Assembly: GCF_027595985.1 (NCBI RefSeq)
Contig: NC_073306.1
Span: 195,933,500 to 195,997,499, forward strand
Direction of reading: 5' to 3'
Source of the DNA: Sorex araneus
Taxonomy: Eukaryota > Chordata > Mammalia > Eulipotyphla > Soricidae
DNA: 64,000 nucleotides
Shown here: piece by piece, positions 24,601-39,600 of the stretch
How positions within the stretch are numbered: the first letter of the stretch is position 1
Layout of the letters: every line of letters begins with the position of its first letter
Program-made: the position numbers and the translations under genes
The notes under the pieces: generated by a model
Told to the model about the DNA's origin: nothing
Databases searched by the model: none
Seen by the model: the letters and a program-made list of their open reading frames with translations, nothing else

Positions 24601-27600
24601 CACTGGTTTAAAAGAACAATATTATATTTTTAGCTCTTTACTCAACCGTGTGTAGCATATTTACTACTCTATGGTTGTCAGTGGTATTCCTAAGAGTCAC
24701 TCCTGGCGGTGCTCAGGTGACCACAAAGGATGCTTGGGATCAAACCCAAACTGGTTATATGCAAGGCAAGTCACGCTATCTACTATACTATCATTCTGTC
24801 CCTAATAATTTGGAAATTTTTATGCTGGGAAAATAATGGGCAATGCAAATAATAGGTGACAAGATAACATTTTGCTTTCACTTTTATATTTGCACTATGT
24901 GATATAAAAATAGAGCAAGTAATTTCTAGTAGTTTTATAGTTTTCCTATGTAATGAATAAATGTGGAAAAATTTGATTCAAGGCAAATCTTGAGTTTCAT
25001 AATCTAGTCTTGATCCTATTGTTTATATTCTGTATGGAGAAGAAAAGCTGAGCTATAATTAAGAGTGTTATTACAGCATAAAATATAATTATAACTTAAG
25101 AACACTAATATAATGGAGAGTGAAAAATAACAAAAAAGATAAACATGCTGATTGTGCTTAATTTTTACCTGAGTCTTGATTTCTCCTTCCCATAAGCAAC
25201 ATGTTGTGAACAAAGTCTATTTGACATAGTAGTGAGAAGTGATAAATGTTTCATCTGCAGTCTCTGTCAAAATAAATCAGTTTTTATTAGAAAACTGAAT
25301 TATCACCAAAGAGCTATATTGATACATTCTGGAGGTAGTGTATTTATTTTTCCAATCCACGAAGAGCAAACTAGAACTTTTAGAAATGCACTGAAGACAG
25401 AATCCAAACTTCTATCAGTATTTAAAGGAATGGTATTTATTACCAAAAAAATAAAAAATTATATGAAATGAATAAAACGATACCTACCTCTTTCAAAAAG
25501 CATACAGTTGGACTTGATGAGGTACAGCAAGACCCTACCATTGAGAGGTAAGTCTTGGTATAACCGACTAAAAGTGGCAGAGGGGCTTGTCCATAGTTTA
25601 TAGAATATTCATACATGAATCTGTAGGAAAATAATAACAGAAATGGTTAAAACATTTGTCAGAAACTTAAGATGCAGTTTGATGGAGAGAGGATGTCTGC
25701 TATGTTAATTTATAGCTTTACTATCTCTAACTATTCATGTTAAATATTGATGTTGAAAAACACCGAGGGTTTAGAAAAAGGGATTTAGTGCTATTTATCT
25801 GTAATCAACGCTGTCATTAAATATCAGGTTCTTTAATACCCCAGTAGTTTCTTTGAGAAAATGGGTCATTTGTATCTTTGTTTATTTAGTGTTTACTAGT
25901 TTTATGGCCCAAAGTAACTGCTCATATGATTGAACACATGAAAGTAAATACAGTAGATTTCCCTTCCCCTACCTCAGTTAATTACTCCAGTAATTGTTAA
26001 GTATTTTTACTACTACTCAAAATAGTAGTATGAACGGCTGCTCCTCTCAGACGGGAGTATAAAATGAGGCCCCACAGCCATGCCACCGGACTCCATGCCA
26101 GGCTGTTTTTACTCAGGGCGCTCCTCCCCACCCCAAGGGACCCAGCCCGACAGCCGACCTCCACTACCCAACCACCGCCACACTCCTGGCCGCTTTCTAT
26201 ACCTGTTGCCAGTGAAGACACATTATAAGATACTTCCTGCCCATTTTCCGTAATTACCACACCATATTTGATGGAGTTCAGACAGTAGGCAACAAATAAT
26301 AGAGAGTAATATATGGATATATTACCTCTTGGAGAGCCTGCCAAGCTACCGAGAGTATCCCACCCAGATGGGCAGAGCCTGGCAAGCTACCCGTGGCATA
26401 TTCGATATGCCAAAAACAGTAACAATAGGTCTCATTCCCCTGACCATGAAAGAACCTCCAATCTTTGGGAAAGATGAGTAAGGAGAGACTGCTAAAATCT
26501 CAGGACTGGGAGGAATAGAGACGTTACTGGTGCCCACTTGAGTAAATTGACAACAACGGGATGACAGTGACAGTGATACAGTGACAATTGTTAAGTATAC
26601 AGTTTTTTGTTTTTGTTTTGTGTTGTTGTTTCGGGGCCATACCTACCAGCACTTAGGGCTTACTCCTGTCTATATTCACTAAGCATTCAAGGATCACTCC
26701 TGGCAGGCTCAGGATAATATGGGATGCCAGAGATTGAACCCAGATGGCCTTGTGTAAGGCAAACACCAACTGTACTACTGTTCTGGTCCCTAAGTATATA
26801 TTTAATTATTCTTTCTAGTTTATTCTTCTCAGTCCCTGAAGTTTTGAGAGATTAAACTCTTGGAAAATCCTGTGAACATGCACAATAATAGCAAGTCAAC
26901 CAATTTTTATCAAGTCAATAATATCAGATTATTAAAGTCAGTTTGAATGACATTGCTCTTTTCCTCTGTTTTCAATTATTTGAATGTATACTTTTTATTT
27001 TATAACGTTCTAAGACTAATATAAGGCGTTGCTTGTGGATCTACCTCCTCATGAATAATACCGTATAATCTGTTTCTTCATCAATTTGGTCCCGCACAAG
27101 TCTTGCCTGGTTCTTTATGAATATGACTCCTCATGAATGTTAAACAATGAGATCAAAGTAGTACATTAATTTATGCTATATAACATGTTTCACATTCATA
27201 AACATGTGTAGGGGTGCTCTGGAGGAATGAAAGGAAACACTATTTCTTATGCTATACTGGAAACTAGAATTTTGTTGCTGTGCATATTTTAAATATCATG
27301 TAGAGTATGCAAAAATTCTTGGCATAGGGGAAGCATAATAGCTGCTGTCAAACATTTGAAGATATCTTAAGGACTAAAGGACTAAAGTGATTCTGCTTCA
27401 GATAATCTGAGTGGACTGGGATTTAGGAAAGTTGATTTTGTTTAAGAAAAACATTTATAATAATCTGCACTGACAGAGATAGTCTGTGTTGAGTGAGTGG
27501 AATTTTTGTTATTGAGAGTTGTCCAAATTGCAATAGAAGTGTTTTATGTATATTAAACATATATAAAATAATCCAGGCCTGCTCAGATCATGGACTGGGC

Positions 27601-30600
27601 CTCCTCCACCCAGATCCCCTATTTTCCAATAGCTAGGCAGTCATACCCACAAACTGCCTCGGGTGCCATGTAATCCCATCAATGGACAAAATCCAGAGAC
27701 TATAAAACAAAGCACCCGAAAGCGTGCAGCCACAAAGACCTCTTATTGTCTAGTTAATGTCTAGTTAACCTCTTTTTTTTTTTTTGCTTTTTTGGGTCAC
27801 ACCCAGCGATGCTCAGGGGTTACTCCTGGCTTTGCACTCAGGAATTACTCCTGGCGGTGCTGGGGAACCATATGGGATGCCGGGGATCGAACCGGGTCCT
27901 AGTTAACCTCTTAATGTCTCCCTCTTGGAGAATGTCGCAGGCTACTGAGAGTACGCTGCCCGCACAGCAGAGCCTGACAAGCTCCCGTGGCATATTCCAT
28001 ATGCCCAAAACAGTAACAATGATGGGTCTCATTCCCGACTCTGAAGGAGCCTCTAATGCGATACTGTTGGGAAGGACAAGCAAAGAAAGGCTGCTAAAAT
28101 CTCAGGGCTTTGGGGCTGGAGCGATAGCCCAGTGGGTAGGGCGTTTGCCTTGCATGCAGCTGACTTGGGTTTGAATCCCAGCATCCTATATGATCCCCCG
28201 AGCACCGCCAGGAATAATTCCTGAGTGCAGAGCCAGGAGTAACCCCTGAGCATATCGCCAAAAAGAAAAAACAAAAAATGAAACAAAGCAAAGCAAAAAG
28301 CAAAACAAATAAAATCTCAGGGCTAGGACGAATGGAGGCGTTACTGGTGCCCGTTTGAGCAAAATGATGAACAATGGGATGTCAGTTATATAGTGATGTA
28401 AAATATATAAAAATATAAAACATATATGTATATATATATAGTGTGTATGTGAGAGATATATCAGGATGGAGGAGGTATATATCACCACATTTCTGATATT
28501 CTTTGTCCTAGGTTTTTATTTCTGATAAAAGCTCACTTACTGCTCAGCAAATCCCTTGGGATCTTTCCTGAATGCTTCACAAATTTCATCATTTGTTAGT
28601 TCCACATAGGTCGGAAATTCTTGTGGCTGGTGCTTCAAGGCAGCCATGCACAGCTTCCGTTCCAGGCCCTCGCTGGCACAGCACTCGGACGTTCCTGGAT
28701 GTACTGGAAATGGGGAATCACTTTCACAGGACTTTTCAGACAATGCTGAGGTCTAGAGAGGAGAGAAGAAAAAGGAAATCTACTCATCAATTTTCCAACT
28801 GACTCATAATAATGTCTTAACATTCATTTTATTGAATACCATTATTGGGTCATAACATTATACAGAATCCCAGGAATATGGGAATACAAATATCTGTAAA
28901 AACTGCATTGTTTGCAACCAAAAGGCTAGTTTATACCCATCACCTACACAATTCACATTTACTGTCCTTCTCCCTTTCCTTTCGGTATATCTTTAATTAG
29001 ACTTTAATTTAAAAATTCTCATTAGTAACAAACTAACGCACGCCAACACTCCATAAGATGATTTGCCAACATGGCATGTTGTTAATTGTGGTTATAAGCA
29101 AGGTAGGGTCTTATGTATGTTAACAAATAACTCTCCTTAGAATAGAACAAAAATAACACCTTCATTAATTATTGGACTATGTTTGATTACATCCATTGGA
29201 AGTTACATCCTCCAGGCTGGTATTTATCCAAGCTGAGTTTAGCAACTCTGAGAGTAAGAGGTTACTTGAAAAGACTCCTGATCTCCCACTTGCTTTCTGC
29301 CTCAAATCCCCCACTGAGAAGGTGAATCTCCTTCATTCGAAGAGAAGACTTAATTCTTGATAGCTTTAACCTAGTTTTCTATTTATTTACCCCAGGGTTC
29401 TTGATTCTCCCTTCGCATATCAGATTTTATAAAAATAAATATATGGACGGCACGAAGGCCAGAGCCTTTCTCATGATACCCTCTCTCTGGCTCCTCATCT
29501 CCCTCTTCTGAGCCACTGTCGACAGGGCCAGTCACAGAAACCTACCCGGCTGTCGTAGCACCCAGGGTCAGCCCCTTCAGCACAGCAGGCTTCCGTCAAG
29601 GAGACAACTTCATCTATGAGGTGAGTGATCTGTTCAAATGTGCCACTGGGAAATTTTCTGCTGTAGAGGATTATTGATCTGTGAAGAAAACAAAGTCAAT
29701 CCTAATGAGAGCTAATCATTTTTTTTACATTCCCACATATAAAACAGAGAGTCTGTTCATTCTTTTAAAGGGATATTACATACTTACTGAAAAAATAAGG
29801 ATGACTTAAAAGACTATTTTGTAGAGTTGCAGAAGTTGGATTTGCAGGTTCTTTATCTAACCTGTCAGATATATATATATATATCTATCTATATATATAT
29901 ATATATATATATTTGCTTTTTGGGTCACACCTGGAGATGCACAGGGGTTACTCCTGGCTCTGCACTCAGTAATTACTCCTGGCGGTGCTCAGGGGACCAC
30001 ATGGGATGCTGGGAATCGAACCTGGGTCAGCTGCGTGCAAGGCAAATGCCCTACCCGCTGTGCTATTGCTCCAGCCCCTAACCTGTCAGATATTTTCTAT
30101 TTCTTCTTACCCCTCAAATGAATCTCCTGTAACTCTCTACCAGTGTTGGAGTCCTAGCATCAGTTTTTACCTTAGAATATGCTTACTTATTCTCTTAGCT
30201 TGGAGTTGGAGTGATAGCACAGCGGGCAGCGTGTTTGCCTTATATGTGGCCGACCTGGGTTCGATTCCTCTGTCCTTCTTGGAGAGCCCGGCAAGCTACT
30301 GAGAGTATCCCTCCCACACGGCAGAGGCTGGCAAGCTACCCGTGGCGTATTTGATACACCGAAAACAGTAACAAGTCTCACAGTGGAGATGTTACTGGTG
30401 CCTGCTCGAGCAAATCGATGAACAACTATACGCAGTGCTATAGTGCTATTCTCTTAACTCATTGGTAAATTTACTGATAATAGTCTTTGACAATAATACT
30501 AATTACTTCATTGTAAATTTGGGATGCCTTCAATTTGCTGAACAGTCCTGACTACATTGACTGGGGACATCCTCTTCTTTGCCGGCATCTGTTGCACCCT

Positions 30601-33600
30601 CAAGACTGACGTGAAGTTGCCTTGCACAGTTTCCATCGAAACTGAGTAATCAAGAGAGTGATGGGGACCTTATACTTACAAAGATCTAAAGCCATCTTTT
30701 CCCAGATGGGCGAGTTCCTTGCAGACTTTTTCCTTTTCATACTCTCTGCCTAGAAAGCAGAAATAGAAAAAAAATTCTTATCTCTTTTCAACAAATTTTA
30801 CATTATACATGCATGTTTATGTAGGGTCGGAGAGATAGTAGAGTGGTTAAGGTGCTCACCATGCATGCACCCTACCCAAGCTCTATCCCTGACACCCAGA
30901 TAAGCTCCTGCAGGAAAGTTTATGCCTGAGTCCAGAGCCTTAAGCACTGGTATGCCCCGCCCCCGCCTCCTGCAAATGTGCAAGTACAAACAGATTCATA
31001 TTTGGTAAAGTAAAATTTCTTCCTATATATTTTGTTTCTTAATGACATTTCATATTAGGTGCGTTTCTAGCTTTCTCATGATGGATCGTGCTAATATGAC
31101 ATGCAAAAAATCTTGCTGTGATGCTGGGGATCACACCTAGGGTTTCCCACATGCGAAGTATGTGTTCTGCTGCCAAATCACACCCTCAAACATTGCCATA
31201 ATCTACATTTTGAAAGGCATCAAGAAAAGTGAATTAATGTTGAAAATACTAAGTTAGCCATTAAATACCAAGCAGGGGGTTGGAAATTATTGATACAGCA
31301 ATATTTCTTAGGTCCTATCGTTATAATAGTATTACAATGGAACTTTTATTTATTTCTTTAACATTTTTTATTAGAGAATCACTGTGATGTACAGTTACAA
31401 ACTTATGAACTTTTGTGTTTGCATTTCACTCATACAGTGATCATTTACCCATCCCTCCACCAGTGCTCATTCACCTCCATCAATCATCCCCGTATCCCTC
31501 TCATCACCCCCACCCCATCCCTCACCACCCCACCCTGCCTCGGCGGCAGGGCATTCCATTTTGTTCTCTCTCCTTTTGGGTGTTGTAGTTTTCAATAGAG
31601 GTATTGAGTGGCCTTCATGTTTGGTCTATAGTCTACTTTTAGTTCGCATCTTCCAACCCGAGTGGATCCTCCCTGCATCCTCTACTTGGTGTTCCCTTCT
31701 CTTTCTGAGCTGAATTTTCCCACAGCATGTGGGGCCAGTTTCCGAGCTGTGGGGCCAAACTCTTGGTCCTTATCTCTACTACTCTTGGCTGTTAGTCTCC
31801 CACTCTGTTATTTTATATTCCACAGATGAGTGCGATCTTTCTATGTCTGTCTCTTTTTCTAACTCATTTCACTTAACATGATACTTTCCATGTTGATCCA
31901 CTTATATGCAAATTTCATGACTTCATCTTTTCTAACAGCTGCATAGTATTCCATACAATGGAAATTTTAAATCACTTCCTTCTCCTTTGGTTTAGTTTAT
32001 TGACATAAGAACAACATAAAAAGGTAAGTGGAGTAATAACCACTGCTTTATTCTGACCGCAATGCTGGGTACCTTCAGAACCACACTGGAAGTTCTGGGA
32101 TTGGAGTTGGGGTCGCTTATCTAAGTAGGAATGGAACTCAGGGCCTAGAAGACAGGAAGCATGATCTCCAGCTCTTTGAATTATCTCCCTGGACCCTTGT
32201 TTCACTCAGCGTGTTATTGGGAATGTTAGCACACATGTGAATGTGGTAAATGAAGACTACAGAGGATTGCTGAAAACTTTGTCAGCTACTGATATTTGCA
32301 TAGTACTTTAAAATTCAGAGGCACTGTTTGAATGTAAAAATAATTTGGTAGTGATGGGAAACAGATTAACAGCATAAGAGTTGTAGTGGTTTTAGAATGA
32401 GTTTGCTGAAATTGTCATCCTTGGGCAAGGAGGAAACCCAAAGGGAAAGTTCTGACTTAAAATTTGAGTAAAACTGTCCCTATAAAAATACCCTGTAGAG
32501 GAAGATGTTGGACTGTATTTCTCAGATGGACAACTAGAATATGATTTTTATGAAAGGGCAATTGAGCCAAGGAGAAGATGTACAATTTACAAGACTAATC
32601 AAACTTATTAACAATGTTCTCATCTTCGAGGAGAAAACAAATTCTGAAATTAATATGTAATTCAATATTTACAAATTAGTTTCTCAATCTCTGGACATTT
32701 GTTTCATTTTTGGTTCGCATCAGTTGAGCTCTCTTTGATTTGTACAATTCTATAGCAAGTGAACTACAAACAACATATTCTGTTCTTTAATGAGTCGGTG
32801 GTTTTTAAGAAGCTAAGCTGGACTTTAATACAGACACAGTAAGTATTGGCACAGTCTTAGTCAGCTGATGAAATTTTCACATCAAGTGACACCTTAGTGC
32901 CAAATGTTTACACGATTTTGAGAATTTCTTTCTTTTTTTGGTGATAGAATGGCCCGTTTCTATCTATATTGTGAAATATTCTGGGAATCATGTCTAATTC
33001 TGAAATTTTGAGATCAAATTAATTTATTCTTAGGAAATTTTTATGGCTGTATGCATTTCACATTTCTTAACACAACAACAATACTTATTCGTGCATGGAA
33101 TATAACTATTATGTCTATGAATAGATGATTTAATTGAATAGATGATTTAGCTATATTTTGTATTTTAGTTCCTTTAACATTCCCTTCCTTCCTTCCTTCC
33201 TTCCTTCCTTCCTTCCTTCCTTCCTTCCTTCCTTCCTTCCTTCCTTCCTTCCTTCCTTCCTTCCTTCCTTCCTTCCTTCCTTCCTTCCTTCCTTCCTTCC
33301 TTTGTCCAGAAAAGTTCAGAATAGCTGTTTGCATATTCATATCATTTATTTATTTATTTCATTTTTTGTCCATACATGTTCATACTCTGGACTCTCTACT
33401 CAGGTGTTAATACTGAGGGACCCTGAGGGGTGCAGGGCCGTATGCAATGTTGAGGACGACATTGGAGTCAGTCATGTGCAGCGCAAGCACATCACTCCTG
33501 AACTCTCTCTGCCCTTACAACCTTTTAAAGGCTATGAATAAAAGTGTTTATTCAAATTAGTCAGATTAGATATTGATGATTTTAGGATAGTGATTTTGCT

Positions 33601-36600
33601 CGAAAAGATTAAAAATTGATGGGTTGATTAGAGATAAATCAAACCCAGTCTATTTGAGATTAAACTATTTATATATCACTAGAAACATTATCAAGCAATT
33701 GTCATTTGAATAATATCTCATTTTTAGCATTCTTAACCATATCTATTAACATTTAGGAAATGTTAATATAGCATCACCAGACTTTTTATGTTGATATTGA
33801 TGTATTTTGGCAACTGTACATTTCTTAGTGTTTGAATCAATGAACTGAAATTCAACAATTTAAATATTAAATCTAGAGATCTCTATGTCATCTGTAGATA
33901 CACATAATATCAATAGGTTGAAAAAAAGCAAGAGCAAATTAAATGAACCTAATCATCAGTGGAACAAATGAAATTTCATTTCAGATTATGGAACTGCTAA
34001 AATGAATTAAAACAGGAGAAGAAAGAGTTAATTATATAGCTCCCCAGAAATGATCATTGTAGTGGTCTCATAGACTCAAGTTAATGTCTGTGGGATCACC
34101 TTCGGTTGCAGTAGCACAAATATATAAATATTGCAATCATAAGTCTAAAAGGACGCACTCTTCCTTTATTTCCTTTATGCTTCTCACTACATCTCTACAG
34201 ATGTAAGCATCTTTTTATCTCCAAATATTTTTCCAAGTGCACATAGAGTACTAGTTTTCTCTTTTCCCCTTTTGGATGCTAGAGTATGATCCTCTGCATC
34301 CTGACTTGAATGAGTCACTGAGCTCAGCTTTTTTTTTTTTTATGGGGTTTGTTAGTGCCTCTGTACACATGAGCTCAGTTTTAAAGCAATACAGCATAAT
34401 TGTTTTTCCTTTTTGGTTGATGGTATATATCTATATAATTTTGTGTCAGGTTTAAAAACTTTATGTATAAATTGTTTTTATGGAAAGTGGTCTGTTAATT
34501 TTCAAACTATCAAATATTAACCTTGTACATGTTTTGTTATGGATTTGAGACTTACTCTAAAGGAGTTTAGCATTATAGGTGATGACTTTTAAAAAATTTA
34601 TTGCCACCTTTCTCAAATTATGACTAGGATTATGAAAAATTAAATCTTCCTCTTTATAGTTCTTCTTTTTGTTTTAAATATAAGGACAAGAAAGGTTGAA
34701 TGAATCTAAATCAACTCTCTATATTGGTTTGATCTCAATATAAAGTTACATATAATAATACTTATTAGGCATTTGTGAATACATTTTACAAATAGGGTGT
34801 GGTTAATTATGTTTTCTTTAAACAAAAAATTCTCTATGTTCTCTGAAAACTCTTGGGAAAATATATCTAATCTGTTTTAGGACTCAAGTATTTCCTCAAA
34901 CTCTGGATACGTAAATGTTAAAAAAAAACACCATTTCTCTCTTGCCCCAGCCTCAGTCCACTGCCATTGGTGGTGGGAAAAGTACACTGGTGTGGGGATG
35001 GATGTTGGAGCATTAACTGACTGAAATCCAATAATGAACATTTGTAAATGTGCATATCACTATAATTCAAGTAAAATGAAAAAATAAATAAATAAAAAAT
35101 ACCAGTTCATAAGGAATTATGATGCTTGAATTTATGATAGCTGAAGTAATGGATCCTTAAATAAGAATGGAAAATCATACACAATATAGCTTTAATATAA
35201 ACATGAAGTACTGATTCTGCTTCAAAGTTTAGCCACGAACTACATATCTTTTGATTAAAAAAAGTTCAGAAAATATTGAACACGTGATTTTTCTTTTAAT
35301 TTTCTATTAACTCACACATTTAAGTGGCTGTTAAAAACAACCATGCAAGGGGCTGGAGCAATAGCACAGCGAGTAGGGCATTTGCCTTGCACCTGGCCAA
35401 CCCGGATTTGATTCCCAGCATCCCATATGGTCCCCTGAGCACCACCAGGAGTTATTCCTAAGTGCAGAGCCAGAAATAACCCCTGTGCATTGCCAGGTGT
35501 GACCCAAAAAGCAAAAAAAGACAAAAAAAAAAACCATATAGGAAGAATGGGCACTGGTGGAGGGATGTAAACGATCACTGATCACTGTATGACTTAAATG
35601 TAAACATAAAAGTTCATAAGTTTGTAACTACCTCAAGGTGATTCACTAATAAAATTAAAAAAAACAGCAAAAAAACATGCAATCTAATGACCAAGGGATA
35701 TATACAAACTGCCATAAGTATCTTAGGTAGTATTATTATCAAATCTACTATCAAATGTATTTTTTTTTGTCAAATACATCCCTTGAACCATTTAAATGCA
35801 TTTTTAAAAATATAGTAGAGAGGGGCCGGAGCGATAGCACAGCGGGTAGGGCGTTTGCCTTGCACGCGGCCGACCCAGGTTCGATCCCCGGCATCCCATA
35901 TGGTCCCCCAAGCACCGCCAGGAGTAATTTCTGAGTGCAGACCCAGGAGTAACCCCTGAGCATCGCTGGGTGTGACCCAAAAAGAAAAAAATATATATAT
36001 ATATAGTAGAGAACTATAAGCAACAATAATTGCACAGAAAACTTTAGATTCTTAAAAACTAGGTGTGTGTATAAAAATTTTATAAGGAAAAAATCTATAG
36101 GAATGTAACACTGAACTGCTAAGAAGATTTTATCCTTAATGGAATACCATTTTCTAGTATTCTTGCTAAATTTCAGAGAAGAGGCGAAGACTCATTATGG
36201 CCACTTATAAAAACTGTAACCTAATTGAACACTTTACAAATATTAAGCAGTAAGTGCTAATTTGTGCTAAAGTATGATTAAGATTGCTTTAAGTTCTTCT
36301 ATGGCACTTCATTTACCTCGGATTGCTAAAGAGAGCTTATTAATCTTGCAATAAGTTTTGTCAATATAATGTAGGTAGAAAATTAAATTTATCTGTCATC
36401 TTCAGGATATATTCCAGGTACTGAATTCTATTTGTCACTACAATGTAATATTTTATTGTTATATTTAAAAAAATAAAATTACCCGCTTAAGATGCAAGCA
36501 CAGCCAAAACCCCTGCATTTTTAATTTATGTTTTGCCCAGGTATTGGCCACACCTGGCAGTGCTCAGGGCTTACTCCTGACTTTGCTCCGGGATCACTCC

Positions 36601-39600
36601 TGGAGGTGCTTGGGGGAACATAAGCAGTGCGGAGGATTGAAGAGGAATCATCAGTGTGCAAGGCAAGTGCCTAGACCCCTGTACAATGCCCCTGGCCCCA
36701 TGCTTGCTTGCTTGTAAATCATCCAATTAATTTTCATAAGGAGATGTTGAGAAGTTTTTACTTCTCTGAGATTAAAGCATAATTTGTAAAATATAAACGT
36801 ATTTCAGGAATCCACATATGATATTATTTAAGAATGATATAAAAGACTGATAATTTCACTATTTTCAGTGTAACTCTGATTTAGGTTTTATTTCATTCAT
36901 TTACCTACCATATGAGTGAAGTGATTTAAAGTATATACATGTATATGTACATGTTATTTTAAGATTCAAACTCTATTATCACTATTAGTAAATTCAAATG
37001 TAAGGTTATTCATCTAGGAGCTTCATAACTTAAGAGCTGATCAAAGTTAAAGAAAATTCTCAGTGGTGGTTCCAGAGTTCCACCTTGAGAAAGGCAGTTG
37101 CAACTTAATTCATGGTTGACTTGTGAAAATTTCAGTTATTAGCACATTTGGTTATGTTTCTTAAGAAATGAGATACCTGATTCTCTATGTTGAAGTCTTC
37201 AGAATTTAAAATCATGACAAATAAATTTGAAACTTTAGTTTGTTTAAAACCATTAAGGGCAAAGAAAATATACTCATGGGAGTATGTATTTTGTGACTTA
37301 TGAAAGAGACTCTGGATCCAGGTTACCTAAATTTGAATTATTGCTGTTCCAGGGAACTGGCCAAAGGCAAACTACTTTTCCTTTATTTTACCCTGGTCTT
37401 CACATCTATAAAATATAGGCTATTGTATCTTAATGAACTATTGTGATTAAATTATGTGTGTATCAGAAGTGTTCAGTGCTTGTCCCCTGTATTATAAATC
37501 ACATATATATATATATATACATATTTATATGCCAAAAAACAGTAACAATAAGTCTCTCAATAAGAGACGTTACTGGTGCCCGCTCAAACAAATCAATGAG
37601 CAACGGGATGACAGTAACAGTGATATATACATATATATGTTGTCATTATTAGCTAAATTAAGTCATTTTGTGGCTATTATGCATAGGAAAAATCCTTCTG
37701 ACTAACAGATTTAAGTCATTGTACAAAAGAAAACTTAAAGCCACCAATAATTAAGAAGTGTGTGGCTGTGTGAGTGAAGTACAATAAATAATAGATAGTG
37801 ATTATTGGTATAGAAGAGATTGAAACAAAGAATTATAATGTTACCTAGATGTGGGAAATAAAATGGTAGCATGTTATTCATGAGATAATCAATGCTCTCT
37901 CTTATAAAACTTATTGGACACTGTAAACTGCCATTTAAAATTTCTATTGTTACCCTAACAAATAATCGTAAACTTAGTGGGTTAAAAAAATGTACTACCT
38001 TCAAGTTCTACTGTGCTAAAATAGTTTTTACATTGGGCTAAGATAAAAATAATAGGAAGGCAATAATAAACAAACTAGCAAATAATATAAGTAGATAAGT
38101 AAATAATAAGTAAATAGGTAAGTAACAAGTATAATAAGTAAATAAATAGTAAGGTAACAGTAAATAAATAGAATTATTTATTTATCTAAAAGCTTTTCAA
38201 CATGATATTGTAAGCATGCATGCTATTACAAATAGATTAGTGCAAAGAAATCAGTGTTGATGTTTCATGGTAGATAATTTTATAAAAGTTTTTAATTTTA
38301 TATTATTTCTGGGATCTGTACCCTGTTGACATCTAATTTTCATTAAATTCTCAAAAATGCCATTTAAGATATTTTAATAATCATAATTTTGTGATATTAC
38401 ACAAACTTATTGAAAATTTGTTAGAAGGTTCTATGAAGAGTCCTTCATTTCATGAAGGTTATATTTTACTTTTATACTTGTTACAATAAACAAGCAGTTG
38501 GTTATAGAAAACAACATTTTGATGATAAGGCTGTTGGAGCTAAAAATCAGAACAGAGTAAGGGGATGAAGAGGGCTGCAGTGGTAGATGCTCTTTGGGGT
38601 AGGTTAGTCAGAGAAGTTCCTCCATATGTAATCTCAGGCCAACAGGTAAGAGACATGAGGAATGGAGCTATGTGGGTCACAGAGGAAGGACCCGTGCAAA
38701 GGAGGCAACTGGGAAATTGTTACGTTTCTTTCTTTTAGGACTTCAGGAACTTTAAGACAACAAAGGTACTGACGACGAAGCAACCAAAAAGGGCTAATGT
38801 ATGACTTATTTCTTAAATGTGTTTATCCACTAAAAGTCAAATATAAGTTGAGTGAATTTCACTTTTTTCTTAATTGAATCACCCTGAGATACAGTTACAG
38901 ACTTACAAACTTTCCTGTTTACGTGTCAGTCATACAATGATCAAGCACTCATCCCTCCACCAGTGTCCATTCTCCACCACCAATGTTCCCAGTATTCCTC
39001 CTGCCACCCTCACCCATTCCCACCCCCTGCCTCTGTGGCTAGCACATTCCCTCTTTCTCTCTCTCTCCTTTTGGGTGTTTTCAATGCATGTACTAAGAGA
39101 CGAGCATGTTTGGTCCAGAGTCTACTTTCAGCACACATCTCCAATCCCGAGTGATCCCTGCAACCATAGTTTACTTAGTGGTCCCTTCTCCATCCAGCTG
39201 CCTTTTCCCTCAGCATGTAAGGCCGGTTTCCAAGCCCATGGTGCTATCCTCCCGGCCCTTATCTCTACTGTGCTTAGGTGTTAGTCTCCTATTATGTTAC
39301 TTTATATTCCACAAATGAGTGCAGTCATTCTATGTCTGTCCCTCTCTTTCTGACTCATTTCACTTAGCATGATACTCTCCAGGTCCATCCACTTGTGTAC
39401 AAATTTCACGATGAAATTCACTTTGGAAAAGGTGTTCTGGGTAAGTGCTGTATGTGATTAGTCAATTCTAGAACTTTTAAATGTTTGTAATTCACAACAG
39501 TATTCCATTACCTAAGGTGTCTCTAAACTTATGTAACTTTCTTCCAGAAGTTAGTATACCTGAGTTCCAGGTAGATTGCATACTTAATATTTGAGCATGG

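Larger units (their letters stand above)
27560..28400 (+). mobile_element. Type C composite retroposon with two SINEs nested in it
   Basis: 5' part 'cctgctcagatcatggactg', then 'gtaatcccatcaatggacaa', the type B body and the type C block and tail ('ggaggcgttactggtgcccg'). Two type A SINEs sit inside: 27773-27898 (minus, flanked by 'tagttaacctct') and 28109-28309 (plus, flanked by 'aaaatctcagggct'). Without them the element is about 500 bp, the best-preserved type C here. Confidence 0.75.
17729..28540. other. GC introns 4-10: remaining sequence
   Basis: Unassigned stretches over 300 bp: 17729-18924 and 19071-19440 (intron 10), 20412-20774 (intron 9), 20905-21410 (intron 8; 21050-21170 has scraps of a type A-like SINE), 22424-22706 (intron 7), 23531-23784 (intron 7), 24804-25168 (intron 6), 25621-26029 and 26793-27559 (intron 4). 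No coding sequence recognised besides the GC exons. Confidence 0.6.

Noticed and set aside
33180-33303. CRISPR-like array
   Set aside because: A pure 4-bp repeat without spacers in a mammalian genome.
33041-33541. Lys-Glu-Gly-Arg repeat frame and its Ser-Phe-Leu-Pro mirror
   Set aside because: Translation of the TTCC microsatellite.
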